NCBI GenBank assembly: GCA_021792135.1
Contig: JAJYVF010000001.1
Span: forward strand, 248,001 to 312,000
DNA length: 64,000 nucleotides
Source: Acidobacteriota bacterium
Lineage (GTDB): Bacteria; Acidobacteriota; Terriglobia; Terriglobales; Acidobacteriaceae
Direction: 5' to 3'
Shown here: piece after piece, positions 8,611 through 17,281 of the stretch
Layout: the number at the start of each line of letters is the position of its first letter
How positions within the stretch are numbered: the stretch's first letter is position 1
The notes under the pieces: generated by a model
The model's input: only the letters and a program-made list of their open reading frames with translations
What the model was told of the DNA's origin: nothing
Database searches by the model: none
Program-made: the position numbers and the translations under genes

Positions 8611-9885
8611 CTATCGGAGCTGCAGCACGGCTTCGAGGGCATCGCAGGCAGCCGCCGCTCCCTTCTCCGCTGCAACCTGAGCGGCCACTGCGGTGGCACG
8701 CGCCTGGTACGTGTGATCGGAAAGCAGCTGCCAGATGAGGCGGGCTGCCGGCCTGGCCCTGTAGCGACTGCGTCCCAGGACTTCGGCAACTCCCAGGCGG
8801 CGGACGCGGCGGGCATTGTCCGGCTGATCATGGCTGTACGGCATGACCAGCATAGGCCGGCCTGCCCGCAGGGCCTGGGCCGTGGTGCCGATGCCTCCCT
8901 GATGGATGAGCACCGAAGCGCGAGGAAAGATTTGCGAGTAGGGTGCATAACGGGCGACACAGATCGTGCCGGGTAGTTTGCGTTTCGGCAGATTGCGGTC
9001 GTCGGCGCCGATGAGCAGCACGGCGCGCTGGCCAAGAATTTCTGCGGCCTGCGCGCTTTGCTCGTAAAAGTCGCCGGCGTTCATGACGGCGGCGGAGCCG
9101 AGCGTGAATACCAGGGGCGGAGGACCGGACTCGATAAAGGCTGAAAGTTCGGCAGGCAGCCGACCATCATCGCCAGCCCCGTCATGGAAAGCGAATCCGG
9201 TGATCTTTGCCGAGGGTGGCCAGTCGGGCTGCGGCGCACCCATGACCGCGGAATAGAGCACGAGCGCCAGACGCTGCGAATGCTTGGCGTCGAAGATGGG
9301 GTCCTGGCCGCGCGGCAGACCCAGTTCACGCCGCAATGCATAGACCGGCTCCGGCCATTTGCGAGTGACCAGGCGCGCGAAGCGGGCCACGACATGGCCA
9401 AGGGCGGGGATGCGTTCCTGGACGCGGGCCAGCGTGGGATAGGGAGGAAGCACCGGCGGATCGTAGGCAGAGAAAAAGGAAAAGGGCGCGAGCACGTACG
9501 AGGCCCAGGGAATGCCGGTCTTGTCGGCGACGATGGGGCCGGCGTAGGCAAGCTCTCCGGTAACCAGAAGGTCCGCTCCGCCCTCGGCCTGGACGGCAGC
9601 GAGCAGGTCGTCGTAGCTCTGGCGCAAGGAGGGGAAGAGGAATTCGCGCAGGCCGGTTTCGGTCCCGTGCTTGATATCGTAGATCATCGCAATCAGGCGG
9701 GTATCCAGGGGGTCCTGATCGGGGCGCACGCGCGCAAAGCCGATGCCCAGCGGCTCGATCTTCGGCCGAAACATATCCGGAACCGCCAGCACAGGCCGAT
9801 GCCCGCGCCGCTTCAGTTCCAGAGCCACAGCGATGAGCGGATTCACATCGCCAAAGGTGCCATAGGTCGAAAAGACAATTCTCAT
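8611..9885 (-). CDS. GT1/UGT-type glycosyltransferase (sterol/macrolide glucosyltransferase-like)
   Basis: Predicted GT-B fold enzyme moving a sugar from an NDP-sugar to a small lipophilic acceptor. The 424 residues begin RIVFSTYGTFGDVNPLIAVA, the acceptor-domain start of the UGT/MGT family (GSxGDVxPxxAL). They carry the C-terminal donor-binding motif HQGGIGTTAQALRAGRPMLV-MPYSHDQPDNA, with the His/Gly and D-Q residues that contact the sugar nucleotide. No signal peptide is seen. It lies 7 bp downstream of the adenosine deaminase-like gene on the same strand, so the two are probably cotranscribed. The acceptor is unknown; macrolide, hopanoid/sterol or flavonoid-like substrates all fit the family. 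Confidence 0.88.
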   Translation of the reverse strand: MRIVFSTYGTFGDVNPLIAVALELKRRGHRPVLAVPDMFRPKIEPLGIGFARVRPDQDPLDTRLIAMIYDIKHGTETGLREFLFPSLRQSYDDLLAAVQAEGGADLLVTGELAYAGPIVADKTGIPWASYVLAPFSFFSAYDPPVLPPYPTLARVQERIPALGHVVARFARLVTRKWPEPVYALRRELGLPRGQDPIFDAKHSQRLALVLYSAVMGAPQPDWPPSAKITGFAFHDGAGDDGRLPAELSAFIESGPPPLVFTLGSAAVMNAGDFYEQSAQAAEILGQRAVLLIGADDRNLPKRKLPGTICVARYAPYSQIFPRASVLIHQGGIGTTAQALRAGRPMLVMPYSHDQPDNARRVRRLGVAEVLGRSRYRARPAARLIWQLLSDHTYQARATAVAAQVAAEKGAAAACDALEAVLQLR

Positions 9886-9892
9886 CGGCGGG

Positions 9893-11446
9893 TCAGAAGC
9901 TCGATTCGAAGGCGTGGAACCGGCGCTCCAGTTCCCATTCCTGCTGAGCCTTCTGGCTGGAGTTTACCAGGCGGGCGCAGGCGCCGGAAGGCTCTGCCTC
10001 TCCGACCTGTCCGCGGCAGGCCGCGACGGGAGGGTCGAGCTTCTCGGGCGTAGTGCGCTCCCAGAGGCTGGGGCCGGAAAGGAAGCTGTGCTCAATGGAC
10101 GTGCGGACCATCAGTTTCAGATCGTGGTAGCTGAGGGGATACGTATCCGCAGCACGCACATATTCATGGGTGAGATCGATCCGCGAGACGCCTTCGTCAT
10201 CGGTGGAAAGAGCCACCGGCACGCCCATGCGGCGGTAGAGCATGAACGGATGCTCGTCGCCTTTGATGTTCAGGATGACGTCGTTGCTGGTCAGATTGAT
10301 CTCCACCATCACATGCCGGTCGGCCATTTCCTTCAGCAACTGCCAGGGGCGGTCCTCATACATGACGTCGACCCCATGGCCGATGCGCTCCGCGTGTCCC
10401 TGCTCCACGGCGGAGCGGATGTGAAAGGTGAGCCCCTGCGGGGGAACCATGCCGGGAGCCAGTTCGCCGGCGTGGAGGCTGATGTGCACCCGCGGATACT
10501 GGCTGTGCAGGTAGTCGAGCATGTGCATCTGGAGCGCGTAGTCACGCATGGAGATGTAGCCGTCCTCGGGCATAACAAAGTTGATGCCCACCACATCGGG
10601 ATCGGCTGAGGCCACTTCGAAGCCGAGCAGGGTCTGCGCGAAGACCTGCTGCGGCGGATACCCCCGCAGCACCTGATAGAGGAATCGCACAGTGACGCCG
10701 CAGGCGCTGGCCGCATCGGGCTCTCCGCAATGCTCGACCTCATTGCGCCGCTGCAGCGCGCTGGTGAAGTAGTGCCGCGCGCTCTCCACGCCATCGCGAA
10801 ATTCAGACGAGGCCAACAGGCGATTGCGGAACTGCGACAGGTCGGGGTTCCATCCGATGCGGTCGGCCAGCACGCGGACGCCCCCGAAGGGTGGAGTCTG
10901 CATGAGCTCGAGATACTGCTCGTTCTGGGCTGCGGCGCGAGAGGCTACTTCGTCGATCCAGTCGCCGGTGTGGCGCTTGTCGTCGCCGAAGCGTCCGAAG
11001 GTGTCGAAGAAGTGATCGTGACCGGAGTCGCCGGTGACCGGGACGAAACTGCGCATGGAGAAGGCGTCAATCAGCTCGTCGTAAAGGTGCTGGTCGGCTG
11101 GGACAGCAGACGCCGGCGACTCACCCGCGGGGCAATCCGGCGCATGGTGATCGTCGTCCAGGCGGAGCTGGGTGGAGCTGACACAAACGCCATCCTCGAC
11201 GGCTTCGCGGATCCAGGTCTCGGCGTAAACCGCGCCGCCGAGATGGACATGCAGGTCGGCACCCTTGGGCATGGGGTACAGAAAAGCGCGCAGGGCCGGG
11301 GGGCCTTCGCGGCGGGCCTCCTGGAAAGCGCGAGCGGCGCGGGCCTCGTCGGGAAACGCCTGGGCGGCGAGGCCCGCAGTCAGGCAGGCCGCAAAGCAGA
11401 CGAAACTGAGCGCGGCAAAACCGCGGGAACGGCGGGTCAGGAGCAT
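9893..11446 (-). CDS. Secreted adenosine deaminase-like hydrolase
   Basis: Amidohydrolase-fold protein of the adenosine/AMP deaminase group. The ~517 residues start MLLTRRSRGFAALSFVCFAA, a clear signal peptide, so the enzyme is periplasmic or secreted. Zn-site motifs are present in order: KGADLHVHLGGAV (first HxH), SLHAGELAPG (His plus catalytic Glu), ERIGHGVDV (His) and ALSTDDEGVSR (Asp pair). The architecture resembles the ADGF/CECR1 extracellular group more than cytosolic Add (~340 residues). I chose ATG 11446 over the ORF start at 11473 because it begins the signal peptide and has a GGGGA about 10 nt upstream. A role in extracellular purine salvage is inferred. Confidence 0.88.
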   Translation of the reverse strand: MLLTRRSRGFAALSFVCFAACLTAGLAAQAFPDEARAARAFQEARREGPPALRAFLYPMPKGADLHVHLGGAVYAETWIREAVEDGVCVSSTQLRLDDDHHAPDCPAGESPASAVPADQHLYDELIDAFSMRSFVPVTGDSGHDHFFDTFGRFGDDKRHTGDWIDEVASRAAAQNEQYLELMQTPPFGGVRVLADRIGWNPDLSQFRNRLLASSEFRDGVESARHYFTSALQRRNEVEHCGEPDAASACGVTVRFLYQVLRGYPPQQVFAQTLLGFEVASADPDVVGINFVMPEDGYISMRDYALQMHMLDYLHSQYPRVHISLHAGELAPGMVPPQGLTFHIRSAVEQGHAERIGHGVDVMYEDRPWQLLKEMADRHVMVEINLTSNDVILNIKGDEHPFMLYRRMGVPVALSTDDEGVSRIDLTHEYVRAADTYPLSYHDLKLMVRTSIEHSFLSGPSLWERTTPEKLDPPVAACRGQVGEAEPSGACARLVNSSQKAQQEWELERRFHAFESSF

Positions 11447-11535
11447 GGGCTTCGATCCCCGGAAAAGATGCAACTGGGTGGGACAAGTGTATCCGAGGAG
11501 CGGGACGGTCCGCGCCAGGCGGCGAGAGCGCGTTT

Positions 11536-11543
11536 GTTATACT
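11536..11543 (+). promoter_or_regulatory. Extended -10 promoter element for tRNA-Phe (predicted)
   Basis: TGT-TATACT, an extended -10 (TGn plus TATACT), lies 80 bp upstream of the tRNA on the same strand. No good -35 hexamer is visible 17 bp upstream. It is the only strong -10 in the gap between the adenosine deaminase-like gene and the tRNA. Confidence 0.4.
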
Positions 11544-11623
11544 GGCTGAGGTTGTTGGACGGGCGCGGCTTCCCTGCTGCGCGGCTTCCGTCGCCTCCCC
11601 TAAACGCTGGATTTTTCTCCGGC

Positions 11624-11698
11624 GGCCAGGTAGCTCAGTGGTAGAGCGCGGCCCTGAAAAGGCCGGCGTCGGCGGTTCGATCCCGTCCCTGGCCACCA
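11624..11698 (+). tRNA. tRNA-Phe (anticodon GAA)
   Basis: A full cloverleaf can be folded by hand. The acceptor GGCCAGG pairs with CCTGGCC, and the D stem is GCTC/GAGC. The anticodon stem CGGCC/GGCCG closes the loop CTGAAAA with anticodon GAA at 11656-11658. The variable region is 5 nt. The T stem is GGCGG/CCGTC with one G-U pair and a TTCGATC loop. Discriminator A and an encoded CCA end at 11698. An integrase remnant begins 70 bp past the 3' end, pointing towards the tRNA, the usual arrangement for an element integrated at a tRNA. Confidence 0.97.
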
Positions 11699-11767
11699 CT
11701 CAAATCAACAACTTAGCGGATGCCAGAGACAGGGCATTTCAGTCGCGCGAACAATACGGGAACATCG

Positions 11768-12060
11768 TCAGCCTGCGTTCTCTTCCTTGCCCTGTTCCGG
11801 CTCCAGCAGCTTCCGGAGTTCCCGCGCCGTGTTGCCGGTTCTGGCGATATGCTGCCGACCCAGTTTTGGGTATGGCTCGGTCATATTTGATGTTTGCGTG
11901 TCCCGGAATTGTGGCGAGCTCGCAGAGATCGCTGCCGCTCATCATGTACCACGGCGCGAATGTGTACCACAGATCGTGAAACCGAAAGTTCCGGAGCTTC
12001 GCTCGCTTGAGCAGGTTCTCGAAGCTTCCTTCCAGCCTGCGTCGCGCACCGGAACGCGGA
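11768..12060 (-). pseudogene. Tyrosine recombinase/integrase remnant (frameshifted, catalytic residues lost)
   Basis: Read on the - strand, one frame gives SFENLLKRAKL, FRFHDLWYTFAPWYMMSGSD and IPGHANIK. This aligns by eye with the C-terminal catalytic part of phage-type integrases, whose usual form is FRFHDLRHTFASW...LGHANIKMTERY. After HANIK a one-base insertion (AAA-T-ATG) shifts the frame. The +1 frame continues MTEPYPKLGRQHIARTGNTA, then RELRKLLEPEQGKEENAG and a TGA at 11768-11770, the expected C-terminus. The catalytic R-x-x-H pair is W-x-x-Y (DLWYTF for DLRHTF), and the N-terminal two thirds are missing. It is therefore dead by truncation, frameshift and active-site loss. The tRNA-Phe 3' end is 70 bp away. 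Confidence 0.85.
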
Positions 12061-12175
12061 TCGAGGTTCTGTGGCAGCAGGCGATTTCCGTTCGCAGCCA
12101 CATTCAATTGAGCGGGAAAGCCCGGCAGCAGGCCGACGGCGCTCAACCGACGGCCCACCGGCGGGGTGACTGCGA

Positions 12176-15100
12176 TCAGAAGGCGAAACGAGCGCCGAAC
12201 TGGAACTGGCGCGGTGTATTCACATCGCTGGTGACCTGCCCGAAGGTCGCCGCCACCGAGGGCTGCGTCTGCACGGCCATGATCGACGGCACAGAAGGCA
12301 TTCCAAACTGCGCCGTGTTGGTCACGTTAAAGGAAGAAATATCGAAGCGCAGCATCCGGTCCTCGCCCATCGAAAAGGCCTTGTACAGCGAGAGATCCAG
12401 ATCCCGCGCTCCCATCGCTCGCACATGGTCCAGATACGCCGGCGCGTTGCCGGGCACGAACGGGCTGGACGGAATGACGAAGCAGTTTGGATTGAACCAC
12501 GTTGCCGCCGTGTGCGGAGGGTGTACGGACGGATCGCAGGTCAGGTTGGGCCGCTGATTGAAGTACGCGATCGGCGCGCCGACTACCGGCGAGGCGATCG
12601 GGATGCCGGTGCTCAGGTAGAGGATGCCGTTGGCCGTCCAGCCGCCCAGGATCGCATCGCCCACTCCGTGCAGATTCGCAGCCCTGCCCTTGCCGATGGG
12701 AAGATCATACGAGGCCTCCCCCGCGAACTGATACTTCACGTCCTGCGGGCTCACGGAGTGCTCATACTGCATGTCCTTCGTATCCTGGGGCGCGCCAAAG
12801 TGATCACCGACAAAGCCCAGCGGAGGATTGCCGTCGTCCGTCATCAGTTTGGCCCATGTAAAGCTGCTCAGCGTGGTGAAGTGGTTGGTCAAACGCTTCT
12901 GCAGCTTGGTCTGCAGCGAACTGTACTCGGAGTCGCCGCCTGGATATCCGTTCAGCAGGACGCCGTTGCCGGAACCGTAGCCGCCGTTGCCGAACTGCGG
13001 ATACTCCTGCAGCGATACCCACAGCGGCACCATCGGAGAGCCGTAATTGGCGTTGGTCCCCGGCTGGATGGGCGCCCAGGTGTTGGGCACCATCTGGCAG
13101 GCCGCGCTCGAGGTATTTACGCACAGCGAAGCCCCGTACTTCCCGATCGTCTGCAGGCTCAGGGTGTTGAGATCCATCCCCCCGAACGGAATAAAGAGTC
13201 CGCGGCTGCCCACATACGCCGCGCTCAGGATCAACTGATGCGGCATCTCCCACTCGAACCCGAAGTTGAAGTCATAGGTCGTGGGCGTGCGCTGGCTGTG
13301 CAGCACCGTGTTCAGTGTCGTGCCCAGATTGTTACCATAGCCGGACGGCGCGTTAATCAGCGGCACCACTCCGTTCGGAAAGGGATTGCTGAACGAATAG
13401 ATGCCCGTGACGCTGGGCGCGGGACTTCCAGGCGACGCTCCCACACAGCCCGATGTGCCGTTGTACACCGTGTTGCCGTCCGCGTTGTAGCAGGTGGCGT
13501 TCCAGTTCGTAAACGACGAATAGCCGTCGCTGTCCTGAAACGCGTTGGCCACCGCCTCCGGACTTGGACCATAGTAGAAACCCGCCCCGCCGCGGAAGAC
13601 CAGATTCGTCTGTGGCTGAAAGGCAAAGCCCAGCCGCGGCGCCACGTTTCCCAGGTTGGTCGCAAAGGGCGAGCGGTTGCTGCCGTTCACGTAGACCTCT
13701 GCGCCTTTGTAACTCACGCCGCCCACGGTGGAGGAAATCCCCGGATTGAAGTACTCCAGCCGGTTGTGGCGCTCCGTGCGCCCGCCGAAGATGTCCCAGC
13801 GCAGCCCGGCAGTGACGGTCAGCTTGGTCGCCGGGTGATACGCGTCCTGGAAGAAAGCTGCGTAATACGGGCTGGCCTCGGCGACAAAGAGATCTTTGCT
13901 GAAGTTGGCGCTCTCGCTGCCAGGCGCCTGGCCCATGCCGATCAGGAACGAGGCAAAGTCGCTGCCCCCGCCGCCGTTGGCCGTCGACTGATCGGTCGCG
14001 CTCACATCGAAGTAGTATCCTCCCGAAGGCTCGGGCGGCTGACCGGCGTTCATAAAGCGCTCCATGTATTCGAACCCTGTACTCAGTTCGTGTTTGCCCA
14101 TCACCCTGGTCAGGGTTGCGCTGGCATCGCTGTTCTCGCTGGCAAAAATGAAGGTGTCATAGTTCGTCGTGCCCCCCACGCCTCCTCCCACGTCGCTGAA
14201 AATCACCCAGGGAAGTGTTTTGTAGACTTCCTCGGCTGCGGTGGGGGTGACAAATCCAAGCGAGGCGAGATTGTCGAACTGGCTTTGGGCGGGGTCGCCG
14301 CCCTGATTCTCATAGTGCCGCGTGAAGGAGTAGCGCAGCTGCAGCGCGGTATTGGAACTGATCGTGTAATCGTCCGCCAGCAGAATATTCCGCCCGTTGG
14401 TGACGTTCTGGGCGTAGAAGGGATCCCATGCGTTGTTGAATGCATTGACCAGTGAGTTGAAGAGCCGATCGAACGAGAAGCGCCCGAAGATGTGCTGCTT
14501 ATCGCTCTTGTCCCAGTCCATGCGGACGTCGAACTTGTGCCAGGTGGTCGGGTCCACGCCCGGCACGTACAGATTGTTCAGCGCGCCATTGGTCGCCTGA
14601 TCGCAGGTGCTGGGGCTGGGCATGTTGCACTTCGGCATCATGGAGAGAAATTTCACGGCGATGGGATTGGGATTGGGGATGACGTTGCCGGCAAATGGCT
14701 GCCGCGTGCCGTCGGGATTATCCGGCAGCAGGGGATTGTAGATGGTGAAGTTATCCGCCGAAAAATTGCCCGTCCGCTCCGCGGAGGTGGGCACCGTAAA
14801 GATATTCGACCCGTCGAACAGATCCTGCTGGGTGTCCTCGTAGTCCGCGAAGAAAAACAGCTTCTGGTGCAGGATAGGGCCGCCGATCGATCCGCCCTCC
14901 TGATAGCGATGGAAGGACGGAGGCGTATTCGGTTGACCGCTGGACAACTGGCTTTGTTTATTGAAGTAGTCGTTGCCCGCCATTATGTCGGGGCGGAAGA
15001 CCCCGAAGATGTCGCCATGAAAATGGTCTCCTCCGGATTTGGTCACCAGGCTGATCACTCCCGCCCCTCCGCTCTGATAGGAAGCCGGCGTGTTCTGCGT

Positions 15101-15838
15101 TTCCATCCTGGTTTCCTGCACGTCGTCTTCGGGAATCATCATCGCAGGCATAATCGCCCCGGCGTTGTTCTCGGAAATTCCTATCGGGCTGCCGTCCACC
15201 ATGAAGTACACAGAGCCGACAACCGCGCCGTTGAACGTGTACGAGGAAACGTCGATTCCGGGGCGGCCGCTGGCGATGTTCACGGTTGCCGCGGAATTCG
15301 ACGAATTCGGCGTGCCATTGGAAGGCGTAACCCCTGGGCTGAGCTGCACCAGATCGTAAACGTCGCGATTGAGCAGCGGAACGCGATCGATGGTTGCGGC
15401 CGAAATCAGCTGGCCCACGGTCGAGTTGCTCGGTTCCACCAGGCTCTCGGTCGTGCTGACTTTGACCACCTGCTGAATGTTTCCGACCCGCAGCGCAATA
15501 TTGATGACAGTCGTCTGGTCCACGGTCACCGTTATGCCGCTGCGGACCACCGTGGCGAAGCCGCTGCTGCTGGCGGTCACCTCATACATGCCCGGATTCA
15601 GGGAGACGAACGCGTAGAACCCGGCGCCGCTGGAGGTCGTCTGCCGGGCTACACCGGTCGACGTGTTCACCAGCTTCACGGTGGCTCCCGGAACCACCGC
15701 CCCGCCCGGATCGGTGATGGTTCCATTGATGCTGCCGCGGCCGGCCTGAGCCAGAGCGCGGGGGGAGTCAGAAACAAGGAGCAGGAAAACGCTGAGGACA
15801 GTAAGGCCACTGGCGGCTTTCATCTTGCGTGAACTCAT
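12176..15838 (-). CDS. TonB-dependent outer-membrane receptor, Oar-like, with carboxypeptidase-regulatory N-domain
   Basis: A 1,220-residue outer-membrane protein, predicted to import a ligand using TonB energy. A signal peptide ends near ALAQAGRGS. An Ig-like carboxypeptidase regulatory domain follows (INGTITDPGGAVVPGATV, residues ~38-120), then a plug domain (~125-260) with VYFMVDGSPIG. The rest is beta barrel ending in the aromatic FGARFAF, the usual outer-membrane C-terminus. The layout is the Oar-like type abundant in Acidobacteriota. It is divergent from the LacI-family regulator, with a palindromic operator 33 bp upstream of its start. The neighbouring exo-glucosaminidase suggests an amino-sugar oligosaccharide ligand; this is inference. 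Confidence 0.93.
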   Translation of the reverse strand: MSSRKMKAASGLTVLSVFLLLVSDSPRALAQAGRGSINGTITDPGGAVVPGATVKLVNTSTGVARQTTSSGAGFYAFVSLNPGMYEVTASSSGFATVVRSGITVTVDQTTVINIALRVGNIQQVVKVSTTESLVEPSNSTVGQLISAATIDRVPLLNRDVYDLVQLSPGVTPSNGTPNSSNSAATVNIASGRPGIDVSSYTFNGAVVGSVYFMVDGSPIGISENNAGAIMPAMMIPEDDVQETRMETQNTPASYQSGGAGVISLVTKSGGDHFHGDIFGVFRPDIMAGNDYFNKQSQLSSGQPNTPPSFHRYQEGGSIGGPILHQKLFFFADYEDTQQDLFDGSNIFTVPTSAERTGNFSADNFTIYNPLLPDNPDGTRQPFAGNVIPNPNPIAVKFLSMMPKCNMPSPSTCDQATNGALNNLYVPGVDPTTWHKFDVRMDWDKSDKQHIFGRFSFDRLFNSLVNAFNNAWDPFYAQNVTNGRNILLADDYTISSNTALQLRYSFTRHYENQGGDPAQSQFDNLASLGFVTPTAAEEVYKTLPWVIFSDVGGGVGGTTNYDTFIFASENSDASATLTRVMGKHELSTGFEYMERFMNAGQPPEPSGGYYFDVSATDQSTANGGGGSDFASFLIGMGQAPGSESANFSKDLFVAEASPYYAAFFQDAYHPATKLTVTAGLRWDIFGGRTERHNRLEYFNPGISSTVGGVSYKGAEVYVNGSNRSPFATNLGNVAPRLGFAFQPQTNLVFRGGAGFYYGPSPEAVANAFQDSDGYSSFTNWNATCYNADGNTVYNGTSGCVGASPGSPAPSVTGIYSFSNPFPNGVVPLINAPSGYGNNLGTTLNTVLHSQRTPTTYDFNFGFEWEMPHQLILSAAYVGSRGLFIPFGGMDLNTLSLQTIGKYGASLCVNTSSAACQMVPNTWAPIQPGTNANYGSPMVPLWVSLQEYPQFGNGGYGSGNGVLLNGYPGGDSEYSSLQTKLQKRLTNHFTTLSSFTWAKLMTDDGNPPLGFVGDHFGAPQDTKDMQYEHSVSPQDVKYQFAGEASYDLPIGKGRAANLHGVGDAILGGWTANGILYLSTGIPIASPVVGAPIAYFNQRPNLTCDPSVHPPHTAATWFNPNCFVIPSSPFVPGNAPAYLDHVRAMGARDLDLSLYKAFSMGEDRMLRFDISSFNVTNTAQFGMPSVPSIMAVQTQPSVAATFGQVTSDVNTPRQFQFGARFAF

Positions 15839-15864
15839 GGCACCCCTTTAAAAGGCTGCAGCGA

Positions 15865-15893
15865 TTGACATTCAAACGTTTGAATGGTATACA
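15865..15893 (+). promoter_or_regulatory. Predicted sigma70 promoter for the LacI-family regulator
   Basis: TTGACA (15865-15870), a 17-bp spacer and TATACA (15888-15893) form a near-consensus promoter reading towards the regulator at 16005. A 14-bp palindrome fills most of the spacer, so a bound repressor would block RNA polymerase. This is a layout for negative autoregulation. Confidence 0.75.
15871..15884. promoter_or_regulatory. LacI-family operator 1 (TTCAAACGTTTGAA)
   Basis: A perfect 14-bp palindrome with the central CG typical of LacI-family sites. It sits between the -35 and -10 boxes of the regulator promoter and 33 bp from the start of the divergent TonB receptor gene. A near copy lies in front of the glucosaminidase gene. 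That these bind the adjacent regulator is inference from position and symmetry. Confidence 0.75.
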
Positions 15894-16004
15894 ATTCTGG
15901 CAGATTTCCAGCTACTGTCAAGAGGAAGATTTTTTCGGGCCCCCGGCTTTCGTTTCCCGGTCCTTCCGGATTTCTGCCGGAGGATCCGGCAGAAGGATCG
16001 CCCG

Positions 16005-17156
16005 TTGCTGCGCCGGGTGCAGAATGAACAGTTGAGCGGAGGTGCGGCTCTGGCAAAACAGGAACGCGGTCACGTAACGCTCTCGGACGTCGCCCGCGCC
16101 TGCCATCTTTCTGTTTCCACCGTATCGATTGTTCTGAGCCAGGCGCCCCTTTCGCTGCACGTCGCCGAGAGTACGCGCCAGCGCATCCGTGCCATGGCTG
16201 CGCGTCTGGGCTACCATCCCGACCTCCACGCGCGCTCGCTGCGCCGTCGTCGCACGCAGACGATCGGCGTTCTGGCCTACGACATGTCCGACCCGTTCTG
16301 CATCCCCGTGGTTCGCGGCATCGAGGAGGCCCTGCAGGAGGCGCAGTACTTTTCGCTGCAGGTGGACGCGCAGACCCAGCGCATGCTCTTCGATCGCTAT
16401 CTCCGCATGCTGCTCGAACGGCGCGCCGAGGGCGTCATCGTCATCGCCAGCTGGGTTTTTGAGGAGACCAATCTTCTGGCCGACATCGAAAAGAACAACG
16501 TCCCGGTCGTCATCGTCGGCCGCGACCTGACCGCGCGCCGCATCACGTCGGTCCTGGTGGACAACCAGGCAGGCGGCGCTCTGGCGATACGCCACCTGCT
16601 GTCGCTCGGCCATCGTCGCATCGCCGTCATCCGCGGCCCCGAGGAAATGTTCGACAGCGAGCCTCGCTGGCAGGGGATTCAGGAGGCCGCCAGTGCCGCC
16701 GGGCTCCGGCTGGATCCGCAGCTGATTTTTCAGCTGCCCAGTCAGGTCGATCCGCGATCGGGATTTGAAGGGGGTCTGCACTTCGCACGGGAGCTGCTGG
16801 CCTCGGGGCGCGATTTCACCGGGGTGCTGGCCTTCGACGATCTGACCGCGCTGGGGGTTGTGCGCGGGCTCTCTGAAGCCGGCCTGCGGGTGCCCGGGGA
16901 CTGCTCAGTAGTGGGCTTTGACGACATCCTGCCCGCCGCGGTCGCCACACCGGGAATCACCACGATTCGCCAGCCCCTGCACGAGATGGGCTTGCTGGCT
17001 GCTCAGCGGATGCTGGAAGCGGTAGAACGGCGGAACGGACGGGGGACCAAAGCGCGCCTCCACAAGCTCGCGCCGGAACTGATCGTGCGCACCTCGTCGG
17101 CATCGCCTCGTGCAAAGGCAGACGGAAAGGGAGCGGGGAGAAATCTGTCCCGCTGA
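16005..17156 (+). CDS. LacI-family transcriptional regulator
   Basis: DNA-binding repressor. The N-terminal LacI helix-turn-helix reads VTLSDVARACHLSVSTVSIV (residues ~24-43) with hinge RLGYHPDLHARSLRRRRTQT. The rest is a periplasmic-binding-protein-like effector domain (IGVLAYDMSDPF, GVLAFDDLTALGVVRGL, VVGFDDILPA). Coordinates use the TTG at 16005. In-frame TTG 16032 and CTG about 16053 (8 nt after a GGAGG) are alternatives, so the true N-terminus is uncertain. The ligand is probably a sugar released by the downstream GH2 enzyme. Matching palindromes in both flanking intergenic regions suggest control of the TonB receptor, itself and the glucosaminidase. Confidence 0.93.
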   Translation: MLRRVQNEQLSGGAALAKQERGHVTLSDVARACHLSVSTVSIVLSQAPLSLHVAESTRQRIRAMAARLGYHPDLHARSLRRRRTQTIGVLAYDMSDPFCIPVVRGIEEALQEAQYFSLQVDAQTQRMLFDRYLRMLLERRAEGVIVIASWVFEETNLLADIEKNNVPVVIVGRDLTARRITSVLVDNQAGGALAIRHLLSLGHRRIAVIRGPEEMFDSEPRWQGIQEAASAAGLRLDPQLIFQLPSQVDPRSGFEGGLHFARELLASGRDFTGVLAFDDLTALGVVRGLSEAGLRVPGDCSVVGFDDILPAAVATPGITTIRQPLHEMGLLAAQRMLEAVERRNGRGTKARLHKLAPELIVRTSSASPRAKADGKGAGRNLSR

Positions 17157-17183
17157 CAAACGATGGGATTGGGAATATTGTAA

Positions 17184-17197
17184 TTCAAACGATTGAA
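17184..17197. promoter_or_regulatory. LacI-family operator 2 (TTCAAACGATTGAA)
   Basis: Differs from operator 1 by one base (T to A at position 9) and keeps the central CG. It lies 28 bp after the regulator stop and 85 bp before the exo-glucosaminidase start. A weak promoter (TTGGGA, 17 bp, ATTGAA, 17169-17197) overlaps it. Confidence 0.7.
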
Positions 17198-17281
17198 AGA
17201 GCCGCTTTGGGCAGCGTTTCCTGCGTCAGCCGCAGACAACAATCCCGCACAGCTTCACCGTGCGAACTGGAGAGCCAGCCG

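Noticed and set aside
7350-9035. 561-residue open frame on the - strand
   Set aside because: Overlaps the well-supported comEC metallo-beta-lactamase-like domain and the glycosyltransferase in another frame; no motif.
12425-14455. 676-residue open frame on the + strand
   Set aside because: It is antisense to the TonB receptor, whose domains, signal peptide and C-terminal aromatic end are clear. The + strand translation is Arg/His/Val-rich without any domain, as expected from GC-rich antisense.
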